Assembly (NCBI GenBank): GCA_961205875.1 | Contig: OY540814.1 | Coordinates: 24,000,151-24,064,150, forward strand | Source of the DNA: Sialis fuliginosa | Lineage: Eukaryota > Arthropoda > Insecta > Megaloptera > Sialidae | DNA length: 64,000 bases | Direction of reading: 5' to 3' | Part shown: piece by piece, positions 53,821 to 64,000 of the stretch | Layout of the letters: every line of letters begins with the position of its first letter | Position numbering within the stretch: position 1 is the first letter of the stretch | Notes under the pieces: generated by a model | What the model was told of the DNA's origin: nothing | The model's input: only the letters and a program-made list of their open reading frames with translations | The model's database searches: none | Position numbers and translations under genes: made by a program

Positions 53821-54397
53821 TCGAAATTTTTAATTTGATATTTTTAGGTACTTTTCTAATAAAAAAAATTATTCAATAAAAATTTATATCTCGATAATTT
53901 AAGGAAATCTGAAATATGATAAATAAAAACGTAAACATTTTTTTCGTATAATTTAACTTTTATTCTGATTAAAATACCAAGAACATGTTTTTTTTCAATT
54001 TTTAAAACAATTTATTTTTAGTTGAAATACAACAATAATGCGTATTCGAACTATATTACAAAGCTGTATTTTGCCAACGTTTCTATTTTCTAAGATCGTT
54101 CATAATTTGGCGTAATTTATGAAGAATCTACATTGTTGGCAGGAGGCATTTTCAATAGTGACAATTTAGAAATAGGACGGTTAAATTTATATCAATAACT
54201 AGTAGGCAAAATGTAGTATCTATTGGTAGCAAACGTCGATTTTGAACAAAAAAAATGTTTTAAATTTAACTAATTATTTTTAAGAAATTTATGAAATTTG
54301 GATTTTTCTTTAATTAACACAACTGTTGTTAATTAAATACAAATCAATTTACAACATGGAAACGCTATTTAAGATATTTAACTACAGTACATTGATG

Positions 54398-54690
54398 TCC
54401 GGTATTATAAAGGAGCTCGCAAATTTGCAAGCTAGCAAGCACTTTCAAATGGGGTATCAAACTTATATGACAGTTCTATTGGAGTTTGTGACAGATAATT
54501 TAATGCATTGGAAGTAAAAACAAAGGTAGGTAAAGTATATTTAGTAAAGTGTATTTACTAATCTTGAGTAAAAACGGTAAAAATCAACTTACTACGAATG
54601 AAACTACCTGTTAAAAACTCAAAGAGAACTGTCATATATGTTTGATATCTCATTTGAAAGTGTTTGCAGGCTTCTTTATAATACCGGACA
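54398..54690. repeat. Palindromic element with TCCGGTATTATAAAG ends
   Basis: The arms (CCGGTATTATAAAGGAG... and ...CTTCTTTATAATACCGG) extend inward through GCACTTTCAAAT and GACAGTTCT matches. Length is about 293 bp. A related end occurs near 9845. Confidence 0.75.
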
Positions 54691-55989
54691 TGAAAATTAA
54701 AAGCAGTTTATAGTCTTTTAGTTCAGGAAATAATTTTTTTTCTGCTCAGAAGGAAAAAACCGACGTTTTCTTTCAATAGACAAAATATCTGTTAATTAAT
54801 TAATTAATTATGCTATCATAGATAAAAATATTTCAGTATATTTTCATAAATAGCATGAACTGAAAAAAAATTAGAGAGGTGGTTTCGATTCTTGAAAAGT
54901 TATAAAAGTACGTACGTATATAATAATATGTGTAATATTAAAACTTACATGGTATATTTTGATCCCACCCCCTTTAAAAAAAAAATACAAAAATATATCA
55001 CAATAATTTATTTTTTTATTCAAATATATTCATAAGCTTTTTGAAAGCTGGCTGAACGATTTTTTCTACGGTGAAAAAGGGGGGGGAGGGGTAGATGTGA
55101 GTTAACACGACCAATTTTCATTAAAGATTGATCATTTTTTTAATATCATTTTATAATTTTTCTATTAGACAGTTTATCGAGTGGGGGGGTCCCAATGTCA
55201 CCATTCGTTCAACCGCCACTGTTAATTATGGATAGCTCATATATATTTTGCTAATTTTTTAACAATATATTAGAGTTTAGACGTATGTTTTTGAGTAATT
55301 GGATATTAAAAATAGAGTTTTTAATACACGGTAAATGAGATATCTCGCCGGAAGTGCTCTATTTATTGAAATTCTATACAGAGACATTTTAAACACTGAT
55401 TATTCGAAACTTCAACCCTTTTAAATACTATAAAAATTATAAAACACATACATTCACGTGTAGTTTCAGAACCAGGTTTATTCAAAGTAATGAAAAACTA
55501 GAAATACAACACTTCCATGACAGCATGTTTGCAACACGCGTGAACATAAAAGTAATAGAGTGCGACTTACAAGTAAACAACGTGTGCGAGTGCAACAGTT
55601 AGAGTCGGCGAGGCCATAGTATATTATATATATTCTATGTATACTGTGGAAAAGAGATAGTGATATATTTCCATTCGCTGTTGCACAATCTTTTGTATGA
55701 AATATACTGCGGTCGCCAAATTATATTTAATTTTTTACTTTTAATTATTAACAAAGTAAAAATTCCATCTGCATATAAATTAAAAGCAGGTTTTTTTAAA
55801 ATCAATTTTTTTTTAATTGAAAAAGAAAACGGATAGTTCGCAACTTATTAGGTGCTAGGCCAATAACCTTAGCTTCCTCTTAAAGAGTTTGTTTATTAAA
55901 TAAATCAAAACTGAAATAATTTTCATCTATGACGTATGTATTTCTATCTACGCTATATGTTTTATTTTACACTGATGAAAATAAACGAC

Positions 55990-56194
55990 TTTTTAATGAG
56001 TCGTTCGATTGCCAATATGACTAGCTCCACTTCATTTTGATCTGCTAGTGCTAAAGTACTTAATTATTCCAGAAAACTAAAGACAATTATTTCATATTTT
56101 TATCAAGATATTGAAACAAATTTTTGTATCTTGATTTTGTTTTTCTCGACTATTCAATAAGTGGACTGAGTCGTATTGGCATCTGAACGACTTA
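55990..56194. repeat. Inverted-repeat element ending at the CEP104 stop codon
   Basis: TGAGTCGTTCGATTGCCAAT (about 55998) recurs inverted as ATTGGCATCTGAACGACTTA at 56175-56194. The right arm ends on the stop codon of CEP104 (56192-56194). Confidence 0.55.
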
Positions 56195-59100
56195 TTTAGC
56201 AGCACTCTTGGCTCTCACGATCGTGTTTTTATTCCGCGGGTTCTTCTTGCATGCGTTTTCGCTCATCAGATGTTCCTTCCAACACAAATCGCTCTGTGGA
56301 ATGTTCTCGTGACAGAGCGGGCACTTGTTGAAGCCAACAATCGCTTCTAAAATAATTAATACTTACAAAAAAGTCGTAGAGAAATTCGATTTTTTTAGGG
56401 TTCCGTACCTCAAACAGAAAAAAATGTCCGTCTGTCTGTCTGTCCGTCAAGATCCTTTTTCTCAGGAAAGACTAGAGATATCATGTTGAAATTAAGCTAG
56501 CCTCATAGAAAATTCAAACCTAAACGGTACTTCACGTTGACCTAGAATCTTGAAATTTGGCACAAAGGAAGATATCATAGCACAAGTAAAGGAATTAATA
56601 ACACAGCCACACATAAAAAAAATTGCGGAGCCAAAAAAGTGACCTATATAATATAGTATAGTCGAAATCCAAATTTTTGGAATTTTCTGCTTACCAATTT
56701 TTTTATTTATTTGAACTTGAATTTTGAATTTAGGTTGTATTTTTCCAAGTTGGCTAAACCCAAAATTCAATCTCAAATATAAAAAAAAACTGGTAAGCGG
56801 AAAATTAAAAAAAAAATTGTGCAGCTGTGTTATTAATTTTATATGAAATTATTAATTATTACGTAACAAACTTAATTTTGGGAATCGGGTCCATTGTCTA
56901 TGTAACTAACAATTGTCAATAAGTATAGATTTTCGTACTAATTTACTTTGTTTTTTAGACATTCTTGTTTTCGTGAAATTTCAGAAACTTTTTTCGTGAT
57001 TTTCGGCCATCATTGATTGATTTGGTTTTACGCGATTTTAGAAAATTATGGAATGTATCTCATTTTACAATGCAAGCAATGTCTTTTTTGTGCTGTTTTC
57101 TGTGGAACATATTTACCGCGTAAAAAAAGGGGTCAAAACTGGTCAGTAAAATCAGTAAATATTTTAAAATTAATAAATAATTTTAAAATATTATTAGAAT
57201 ATTCGTCTTTATGCGCAAATCAAACATTTTAATCAAAAATAGCATTTAATATTAATTTACACGCTCAGTTATAAAACTAGAATACCTCGATGTCTTATTT
57301 TTTTGTATTTTAGTCGATATTTGTATGACGAGTTGAAGTTCACTGCAGGAAATTTCACTAAAAAATTTCGAATTTTTGATTTCGTTAAATGTATGTTTAT
57401 TATATAGAAAATGACGTGAAAAGTTGAAACTTTCAAACCGCAGGTCTGTATCTCAAACCGTCCTCGAGATATAGCCTCTCAAAGTTTCAGTTTTTTCAAA
57501 ATTTTTAAGAAAAATGGCCCTAACTTTTGAACGTGTGGTCGGAATTGATTTTAGTTGACGGATTTGGAATCAGCGTGTCAAAATATATATAATGACATAT
57601 ATAATACCTTGAAACTCGAAAAAAAAAAATTCACGAAAAATCGAAAAAATTCAAAGGGGTATACCTCAAAAAAATGTCGATTTTTGGCCAAATTTTTTTT
57701 TCCGGATTTTAAAGTATTATACATGTCATTATATAGATTTTGACACGCTGATTTCAAATCCGTCAACTAAAATCAATTCCGACCACGCGTTCAAAAGTTA
57801 TGGCCTTTTTTCTCAAAAAATTTGAAAAAACTAAGACTTTGAGAGGCTATATCTCGAGAACGGTTTAAGATACAGACCTGCGGTTTGAAAATATCAACTT
57901 TTCACGTCATTTTCTATACAATAAACATAAAAAAATTCGAAATATTTTAGTGAAATTTCCTGCAGTGAACTTCAACTCGTCATACAAATATCGACTAAAA
58001 TACAAGAAAATAAGACGTAAAGGTATTATAGTTTTATAACTGAGCGTGTAAATTAATATTAATGCTATTTTTGATTAAAATGTTTGAGTTGCGCATAAAG
58101 ACGAATATTCTAATAATATTTTTAAATTATTTATTAATTAACTCGTCATACAAATATCGACTAAAATACAAGAAAATAATGTATTGAGGGTTCCTGAACC
58201 AAAAATATGAGATTAAATACTAAGTCATATAACACCTACATTTTTAACTCGGTTCAGATAGTCAGTAAAATCAGTATTTTTGAACACTGAACTTGTTTCG
58301 ACCCCTGCTAATGTAATTAGTTTTACATAACGGTACGGAACCCTACTGGCGCGAGTCCTCCCCGTACTTGTTTTTTTTACTGACCTATGCACTGCATATC
58401 GGCGACGTGCTTCAAGTAGATCATGAGCGGTACAGCCTCTCTGCACCTCCTGCACTGTCTGTACTCGGAGCTCTTGGCACACTCGGCGAGCCTGTGCATC
58501 GTGAGACCGGCTATCTCGGTGACCTGACCGCAGTCGTAGCATCGCACGAGCATCGGGCACGAGCGCCAGTAATGGGAGTTGAGCTGCTCGTCGGTGAACA
58601 GCCGATGTGACGCGGACGTGTGGCAGAATATACACTGTTTGTCACCGCCACCGCCGTACTGGGATAGATCGCTAGGTGACGAGACTCCGCTTGTTGATGG
58701 CGTGCTGTTACGCTTGCCGCTTGAACGGTTTGTCTGGAGGAATTCTTCGGGCAGGTCGAAGTCATCCTGGAATTGAAATTAGTTAAACGTCTCATGTTTG
58801 GTGACATAGAACTCTGTAATTATAAATCACACAAACTTCAGAATGATGTTAAAATGGGCGTTATACAGGGTGGGGCATTTAAAGTGTTACAGTTGATTAT
58901 CTCAGAACCATCGCATATTTAAAAAAAATGTTTCAAGCAAAAAATGTTTGGTTGTAAGGGGGTAATCGAATAGTAATATTTATTTGCTATTTTAAAGTGG
59001 CCTTCAAGGATATTTGAAGGTCAACATCATTTTTTAAATAGGAACCTATAGTTTTTATTTAGTAATCTTATTTTACGTAAAAAAACACGAATCTTTCATT

Positions 59101-62100
59101 GAAAACTTTTTTTTGGACAACCCAAGCTTTCCAAGGTATCTAACAAAATAATTCGAGATTTTGAACTTTCAAGAATTTTTTACTCAGAAACCAAAAACTT
59201 TATAAAAAAAGTATAGGATACACAAAATATTTATTTTGGTCTAATAAAGTGTGGAGAATTATTTAAAAATTTTTAAAAACTTTTAAAAACTTTTTCTATT
59301 TATTTTATTTTAGCAAAAACAAAAAAAAGTACGAAATGTTAAAAAAAATCTAGTTTCATTAGACCAAAATAAACATTTTTTGTATCTTGTACTTTTTTTC
59401 TAAAGTTTATGGTTTCTGAGTAAAAAATTCTTGAAAATTCAAAATCTCGAATTATTTTGTTAGGTACCTTGGAAAGCTTGGGTTGTTCAAAAAAAAGTTT
59501 TCAATGAAAGATTCGTATTTTTTTACGTAAAATAAGATTACTAAATAAAAACTATAGGTTCCTATTTAAAAAAATGATGTTGACCTTCAAATATCCTTGA
59601 AGGCCACGTTAAAATAGCAAATAAATATTACTATTCGATTACCCCCTTACAACCAAACATTTTTTGATTGAAATATTTTTTTCAAATATGCGATGGTTCC
59701 GAGATAATCAACTGTAACACTTTAAATGCCCCACCTTGTATAGTCTAGTTTTACGTATTAAAATTTTAAATGATTTCGATAAATCTTTTACTAGTTGCAG
59801 CTCTTTAAGTAAAGTGCCTAAAAAACAACGTTATGTGAATAAATAAAAACGTTTTCTGTTTTGTTACATAGAACTTGGAAACTATAAATCACACGAATTT
59901 TTGATGAACCGTTTATTATTTACAGCGCTTTAAGTAAAGTATGCCCGATTTTACGAAAGATAGGTATCTGTAGTTTTTTTTTTAAAGCCGAGTTTTATAA
60001 AACCGGGCATTATATCTTAAACTAATGTATTTAAATATGGCTTTTCCACAATTTCAAAACTGATATTACGAGCGTAGAAATAAAATTTGATAACGTGAAT
60101 ATTTTTCAAAAATGTGTTGGTACATCAAAGTATGAATAATAATTTACCTGAAATTGGTTAGAATCGATATTAATGCTACTCTTGGATTGCGGAATCGGGC
60201 TGCTATTTGTCGACTTAATCTCTTCATTCAGTATCGTCCTAAACTGCTGTGAATATTGGGTATGCAACTGACTTTTGACCGTCTCCGAGCTGTTTCTTGT
60301 CTTCTTTATCTCGATATTCTGCACGTCGCTGATTTCCGCCTTATTCATCTCTTGATTCAAATACGATATCGAAACATTGGTCGTGCTTTTACTCTTAGTC
60401 AGATTCTGTTCAGGACTAACGCAATCAGGGTGTGCCGAGTTCACGGAGGTCTGCTGTACCAGGGTTCTGCGTTGGGTATCTATTTTGTCAAACTCGTGGA
60501 AGAGGTGTCGGTAAAGGAGGTTCCTTCTTGTGATGTCGTCGTCGGGAGGTAGTTGTTTCCTAACGAGCCGTGGATTTATCTTGTACACGATGACTAGGAT
60601 ACGTTCAGCCACTTTGCGGACGGGTTCCGCTGGATGGTGAAGACCGGACGCACCGAATTCGGAGAGGGTTCGACATGTAAGGCCACTGTCAAATGAAAGT
60701 TACATTTTTAATTTTTTAATAGATTTATAGGTATATTATATTAGAAAATATCAATTGAATTTTTTTCTTAAATTTCAATTGATATTTTCTAATATAATAT
60801 ATAAATCTATTAAAAAATTAAATATCATTTAAGTTAAACAAATTCTAGAGTCTTAGGCTATGTGCTAGTGAAAATTCCATCAAAATCGGTTTAGTGGTTT
60901 TCGTGTGAAGTCTGAACAGACAAAACATTTAAAAACACGGAATTACAAATTCTTAAATATTCGTTTTGATTGTGAAAAATAAGTAGAATAATAGGAAATA
61001 TATTTTTATGAACATTCTATATACTTAATTAAATTCGGTTGTTTGGCTTCTTTTTTAACAAGTAAAATGCGTGACTGGAAGCATTTTCTAAAATTGCTTT
61101 ATAATTTATAAAAATTTTGTTGAAAAATTTTCATCTATGACTATTTTTGAAAAAAAAAATTTTTTTTAATAAAAATGTGAAGGCTTTCAAATTTTTATTC
61201 ATTTTTGTTTTTATAAAAAATTAATTGAAAAGAAAAAAACAATGATGTGACTGTTTTAATGTTTTTAAACCTTGTCAATTTCATTTAAAAAATGTAAACA
61301 AAACTATATATCTTTGTGTAAAAATTTTTTTTTTTAATTTTTGTGAGGTACTAAAATGTATTATAAATAAATAAATGTGTTATTAAAAACTAAAAAAAGT
61401 TTCCTTAATACTGGCCTGACCTAATTCAGTTATCATAGAGCCTAAACTATTTTTTCGAGCAGTGAAAGTTCCATCAAAATCAGTTCAGTACAGACCTGTG
61501 CTTGTCCGTAGAAATCCCCTGCGCTTCGACTAGCTGCTCGACCATCTGCGCCCTGCTGAGGGCTAGCCTGTGTCTCTCAGTAGATGCGAGGGGCCGCGCC
61601 AGCATGGCTCCGACAGCCCGGAGTGCCGGCACTCTGTTAGCGCACGAGGCGACGCTCAGCGCCGTATGCTGTGCTAGAGTGTGGACCCGAGCCACCGGGT
61701 CGCCGCTACGCGCCAGAAGCTCTGGCAGAAGCCGTTCAACGCTGCGGGATGACTCTGCTTCGGAAACTCTATCGGGTACAAATTCCGAGAAGAAAAATCG
61801 TATAACCTCAGTCGCCAAACTATAGACAGAAAACACTTTATCTCTGAGAGCACGCAGCAGTAAAAGAACAGCGGCCCTCGCTGTTTTATTGGCCGAATGT
61901 CGGACCAACAAGCCCGTACTAGAGTTAGACTGTTTCTGTTCGCTGCTACCTAAAACCAAAACCAAATTAGTATCGTTTTTAACCGAGTTCAAAAAAGGAG
62001 GAAGTTCTCAATTTAATTAATTTTATGTATAACTCTGACAAATATGCACTGATTTAAACAATTTTTTGTTTGTTTGAAAGAGTATACTCCCGAGATGGTC

Positions 62101-62895
62101 CCATATAAATTTTATTAGAATCTGATCATGGACTTCCGAAATGGGGGGAGGGGGGGTCAATTCAGCTGTATATTTTTTTATGTAAGTTCGAGCAGAACTC
62201 CGATAAATATACATCTATTTGGTTGATTCGTTTTTATTTGAAAGAGTATATTCCCGAGGTAGCCTCATATATGTATATTTTATGAGAATCTGACCATGAA
62301 CTTCAAAGATACGCCACTCAAAAAAGAAAAAGAAAATTGACTTTTCAGTATTTTCAGGGTTTTTTTTTAAATCGGTTTTATTTTTTCTAATTTTTTTTTA
62401 TTATGATAATATCATTCTCACCCCAAGTCCTTAATTCTTCTTTAAGTTGCGTCAGGCCGTCTTCTTTATCTGAGAAATGTTTAGCGTAGAATTTCTCTAC
62501 GAGTTCTATTCCGAACACAAGGATAGGTAACGCGGCCTGTTTCCTCTCACGTTCATTTAATCTAGAACCAGGCTTTAACTCTCCAGAAGTCGCAGATGTG
62601 TCTTGTAGATGGCATTCGCGCAGAAATTCATTCGTATGGGAACTGGAATTTAGTTTATTAATGTTTAAAAGTTTATTTCTGAATGCTGGTTTCTGATTGG
62701 TTCATTTGGGAATTTATACACAAACTAACTTTGTGTAGAGGGGAAAACACGTCATTTGATGTGTCCAATCATAACAAATATAACCTCGACACGAGAAGGG
62801 AAATTACGTTATCAGGTATGTCCAAGCTGATTGGTCAAAAGTTACGAGGCTACCTTATACTTTGCATGCCTTAAAATACATAACTGTAAGAAATA

Positions 62896-62943
<48 letters not shown>

Positions 62944-63926
62944 GATTGCTATATTCAGGAATGAGATAGTTACATTGAAATGGGGCATAACAAGAACAAG
63001 GATAAACAGTTTTTTAATTGACAACAATATCGAAATTTCGGCTATTTTTATTTTTATAAAAACTTGGCTCCTAAAAATATTTTCAATAGTATGGCCAATA
63101 TTAGTAACCCAGTAATTGAGAAAATAATCAAACGGAATGAAATACCATTCTGTTTTATTCCGGAATCTGAACGTAAAATATATAGCAAATTTCAATCTGA
63201 ATACGATTTATCGGATTCAAACGGAATCAATAATGAAAATTGACAACTAAAAAAACTAAAGCAATGTGGATTGGCAGCACTGCAAACTTCTTCAGACTGC
63301 TTGGACGTAATAAACAATAATTAAACGTAATGAAATTATTGGCAGCGAATACGGAATTGTACAGAAATCGGAATGAAACGTCAAAATTTGATTCCTTTTG
63401 ATTACTTTTTCAATTACTGGGAATAGAACAATAAATATAAATAACTTACTGCCTAAGAGCAGGGAGTGCTCTTTCTTCATAAGCCTCATACGACGACTTA
63501 TTTGCCGACCCTGCCGACTTGTTCCTCCTCCTGAAGGACCCAGTGCGATTGCAGAAACCCCCACTCCCTGAGCTGTTGGAGGTACATCCACTAAGATTAT
63601 TGTTTGTCGGACTTTCTCCACTCGGGGGGCTCCTTGGACAACCTGCAGAAAAATATACGAAAATATATATCTGGCTATTTCTGAATGATACAAAACTTAC
63701 CTGAAGTGTTAACGTTATGCAAAGGCGACGTGTGTCCATGGTATGCAGGTGTGGTTGTAAAAGAAGCCGGGGAAGTCTCTCTGGTGGCCACGGGGGCCCG
63801 ATCACTACCCGTCGGCACGTTTAGAAGGGGCGGGGGAGATGTGAGACCCCCGACGTCACACGGAGCTTTGCTAGGAACAACTGTACTGTCTGTTGTGTCT
63901 GTGAATTCATCGTTCATTGGATCTGG
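56192..63926 (-). CDS. CEP104: CEP104 homolog, 3' eight exons (TOG-like domain and C-terminal zinc fingers), partial
   Basis: Exons in coding order: 63926-63701, 63642-63450, 62642-62422, 61949-61496, 60685-60148, 58766-58385, 56346-56192. These are seven coding blocks plus whatever lies beyond the right edge, totalling 2169 nt or 722 aa and a stop. The first block starts at an acceptor, so the N-terminal beta-sandwich and coiled-coil part is outside the window. Seen: a low-complexity Ser/Pro linker, an alpha-helical TOG-type array (block 62642 to 60148), then a cysteine-rich tail CIFC...HYWRSC, RCYDC...HRLAEC, CRRC, and KCPLCHENI, matching the CEP104 zinc-finger region. The protein ends RAKSAAK. 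Known: CEP104 sits at the plus ends of ciliary microtubules, binds tubulin through its TOG domain and CP110 through the zinc fingers, and is mutated in Joubert syndrome. Identification rests mainly on the zinc-finger tail and domain order. Confidence 0.88.
56395..58378. mobile_element. Element with AGGGTTCCGTACC ends in the last CEP104 intron
   Basis: AGGGTTCCGTACCTC at 56397 and GGTACGGAACCCT at about 58330-58343 are inverted termini. The left side has the CCGTCTGTCTGTCTGTCCGT run and TTTTTCTCAGGAA, and the right side ends GCGCGAGTCC...TTTTTTTT, as in a repeat class widespread in Lepidoptera and other invertebrates. A foldback element is inserted inside it. Confidence 0.7.
57158..58260. mobile_element. 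Nested foldback element, about 1.1 kb, flanked by 16-bp direct repeats
   Basis: GTCAGTAAAATCAGTA occurs at 57142-57157 and 58261-58276. The interior palindrome (57178-58136, centre near 57665) is the same family as the core of the hAT element at 2545-3907, but here both outer arms are complete, and a shared tail TGTATTGAGGGTTCCTGAAC follows. Confidence 0.75.
58786..59960. repeat. Family-B repeat split by a nested insertion
   Basis: The left piece (58786-58865, with ATAAATCACACAAACTTCAG) and the right piece (59739 onward, with TAGTCTAGTTTTACG) are continuous in other copies. The break coincides with the 873-bp element. Confidence 0.75.
58866..59738. mobile_element. 873-bp near-perfect palindromic element, TA/TATA target, in a CEP104 intron
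   Basis: CAGGGTGGGGCATTTAAAGT at 58866 and its inverse ending 59738 are the termini. TATA flanks both sides (58862-58865, 59739-59742). The two arms match along almost their whole length around about 59300. The TA-type target suggests a Tc1/mariner-related MITE. It has no coding capacity. Confidence 0.85.
60709..60820. repeat. Near-perfect 47-bp hairpin with 14-nt loop beside a CEP104 splice acceptor
   Basis: Arms 60709-60759 and 60774-60820 match base for base except a 4-nt bulge (AGGT at 60729-60732). The acceptor AG of the next CEP104 exon is at 60686-60687, about 22 nt away. Confidence 0.85.
62028..62320 (+). repeat. Two diverged tandem copies of a 160-170 bp unit in a CEP104 intron
   Basis: AACTCTGACAAATATGCA... 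and AACTCCGATAAATATACA... each continue through TTTGAAAGAGTATAcTCCCG and AGAATCTGAxCATG. Confidence 0.75.
62902..62941. repeat. (GA)n microsatellite
   Basis: About twenty uninterrupted GA units in a CEP104 intron. Confidence 0.95.
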
Positions 63927-64000
63927 CTAGAAATAATGAGATAAATGATCTTTAGCTTTCTAAAAACGAAAATCGATTCAGTATTTTTCATATCAATTAA

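Larger units (their letters stand above)
52771..56191. other. Gene-free region between GMP reductase and CEP104
   Basis: The promoter of GMP reductase lies at the left end. A tandem repeat (53395-53820) and two inverted-repeat elements are the only structures seen. Confidence 0.5.

Noticed and set aside
55150..55220. CCGCCACTG end resembling a hAT terminus
   Set aside because: No matching left terminus or 8-bp duplication could be found, so it was not called as an element.
57555..57766. Opposing 62-aa reading frames with near-identical products
   Set aside because: Both come from the two arms of the foldback. There is no independent evidence of coding.
61502..61825. Plus-strand 107-aa reading frame
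   Set aside because: It is the antisense shadow of the CEP104 TOG-type exon 61496-61949.

Overview
The window is eukaryotic nuclear DNA, AT-rich and intron-dense, almost certainly from an insect. The evidence is spliced genes with GT-AG introns whose products match animal families, an arthropod-specific pacifastin-type protease inhibitor, and many insect-style transposon relics. The insect order cannot be settled from the sequence alone. An element with AGGGTTCCGTACC-type ends is common in Lepidoptera but is not diagnostic. There is no prokaryotic or viral gene block and no CRISPR array.

Layout. Positions 1-9437 hold no gene, only repeats: foldback elements, a non-autonomous hAT, a broken mariner, and two Penelope-like or retrozyme-like insertions. 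Positions 9438-17336 (minus) encode an oxysterol-binding-protein-related protein of the ORP3/6/7 clade (12 exons, 1033 aa). Positions 19746-28511 (plus) encode a four-KH-domain PSI/FUBP protein (12 exons, 847 aa), head-to-head with the ORP gene. Positions 33961-34954 (minus) encode a secreted 87-aa pacifastin-domain peptide. Positions 36117-37847 (minus) encode LTV1 (472 aa). Positions 39050-46155 (plus) encode the cohesin regulator Pds5 (16 exons, 1199 aa), head-to-head with LTV1. Positions 50373-52770 (minus) encode GMP reductase (346 aa). Positions 56192-63926 (minus) hold the 3' eight exons of CEP104 (722 aa seen), and the gene continues past the right edge.

I assembled all gene models by hand from splice sites, and every complete model keeps reading frame across all exons. 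The genes are ordinary housekeeping genes with no obvious shared pathway. They cover lipid exchange at membrane contacts, RNA splicing, 40S ribosome assembly, chromatid cohesion, purine salvage and cilium tips, plus one secreted inhibitor.

The unusual signal is in the non-coding DNA. Long inverted-repeat (foldback) elements are dense, and several lie inside introns where transcription would produce long double-stranded RNA. Some are nested with readable target-site duplications. Others sit next to splice sites or a stop codon. One family carries a hammerhead-ribozyme-like core inside 13-15 bp target duplications.
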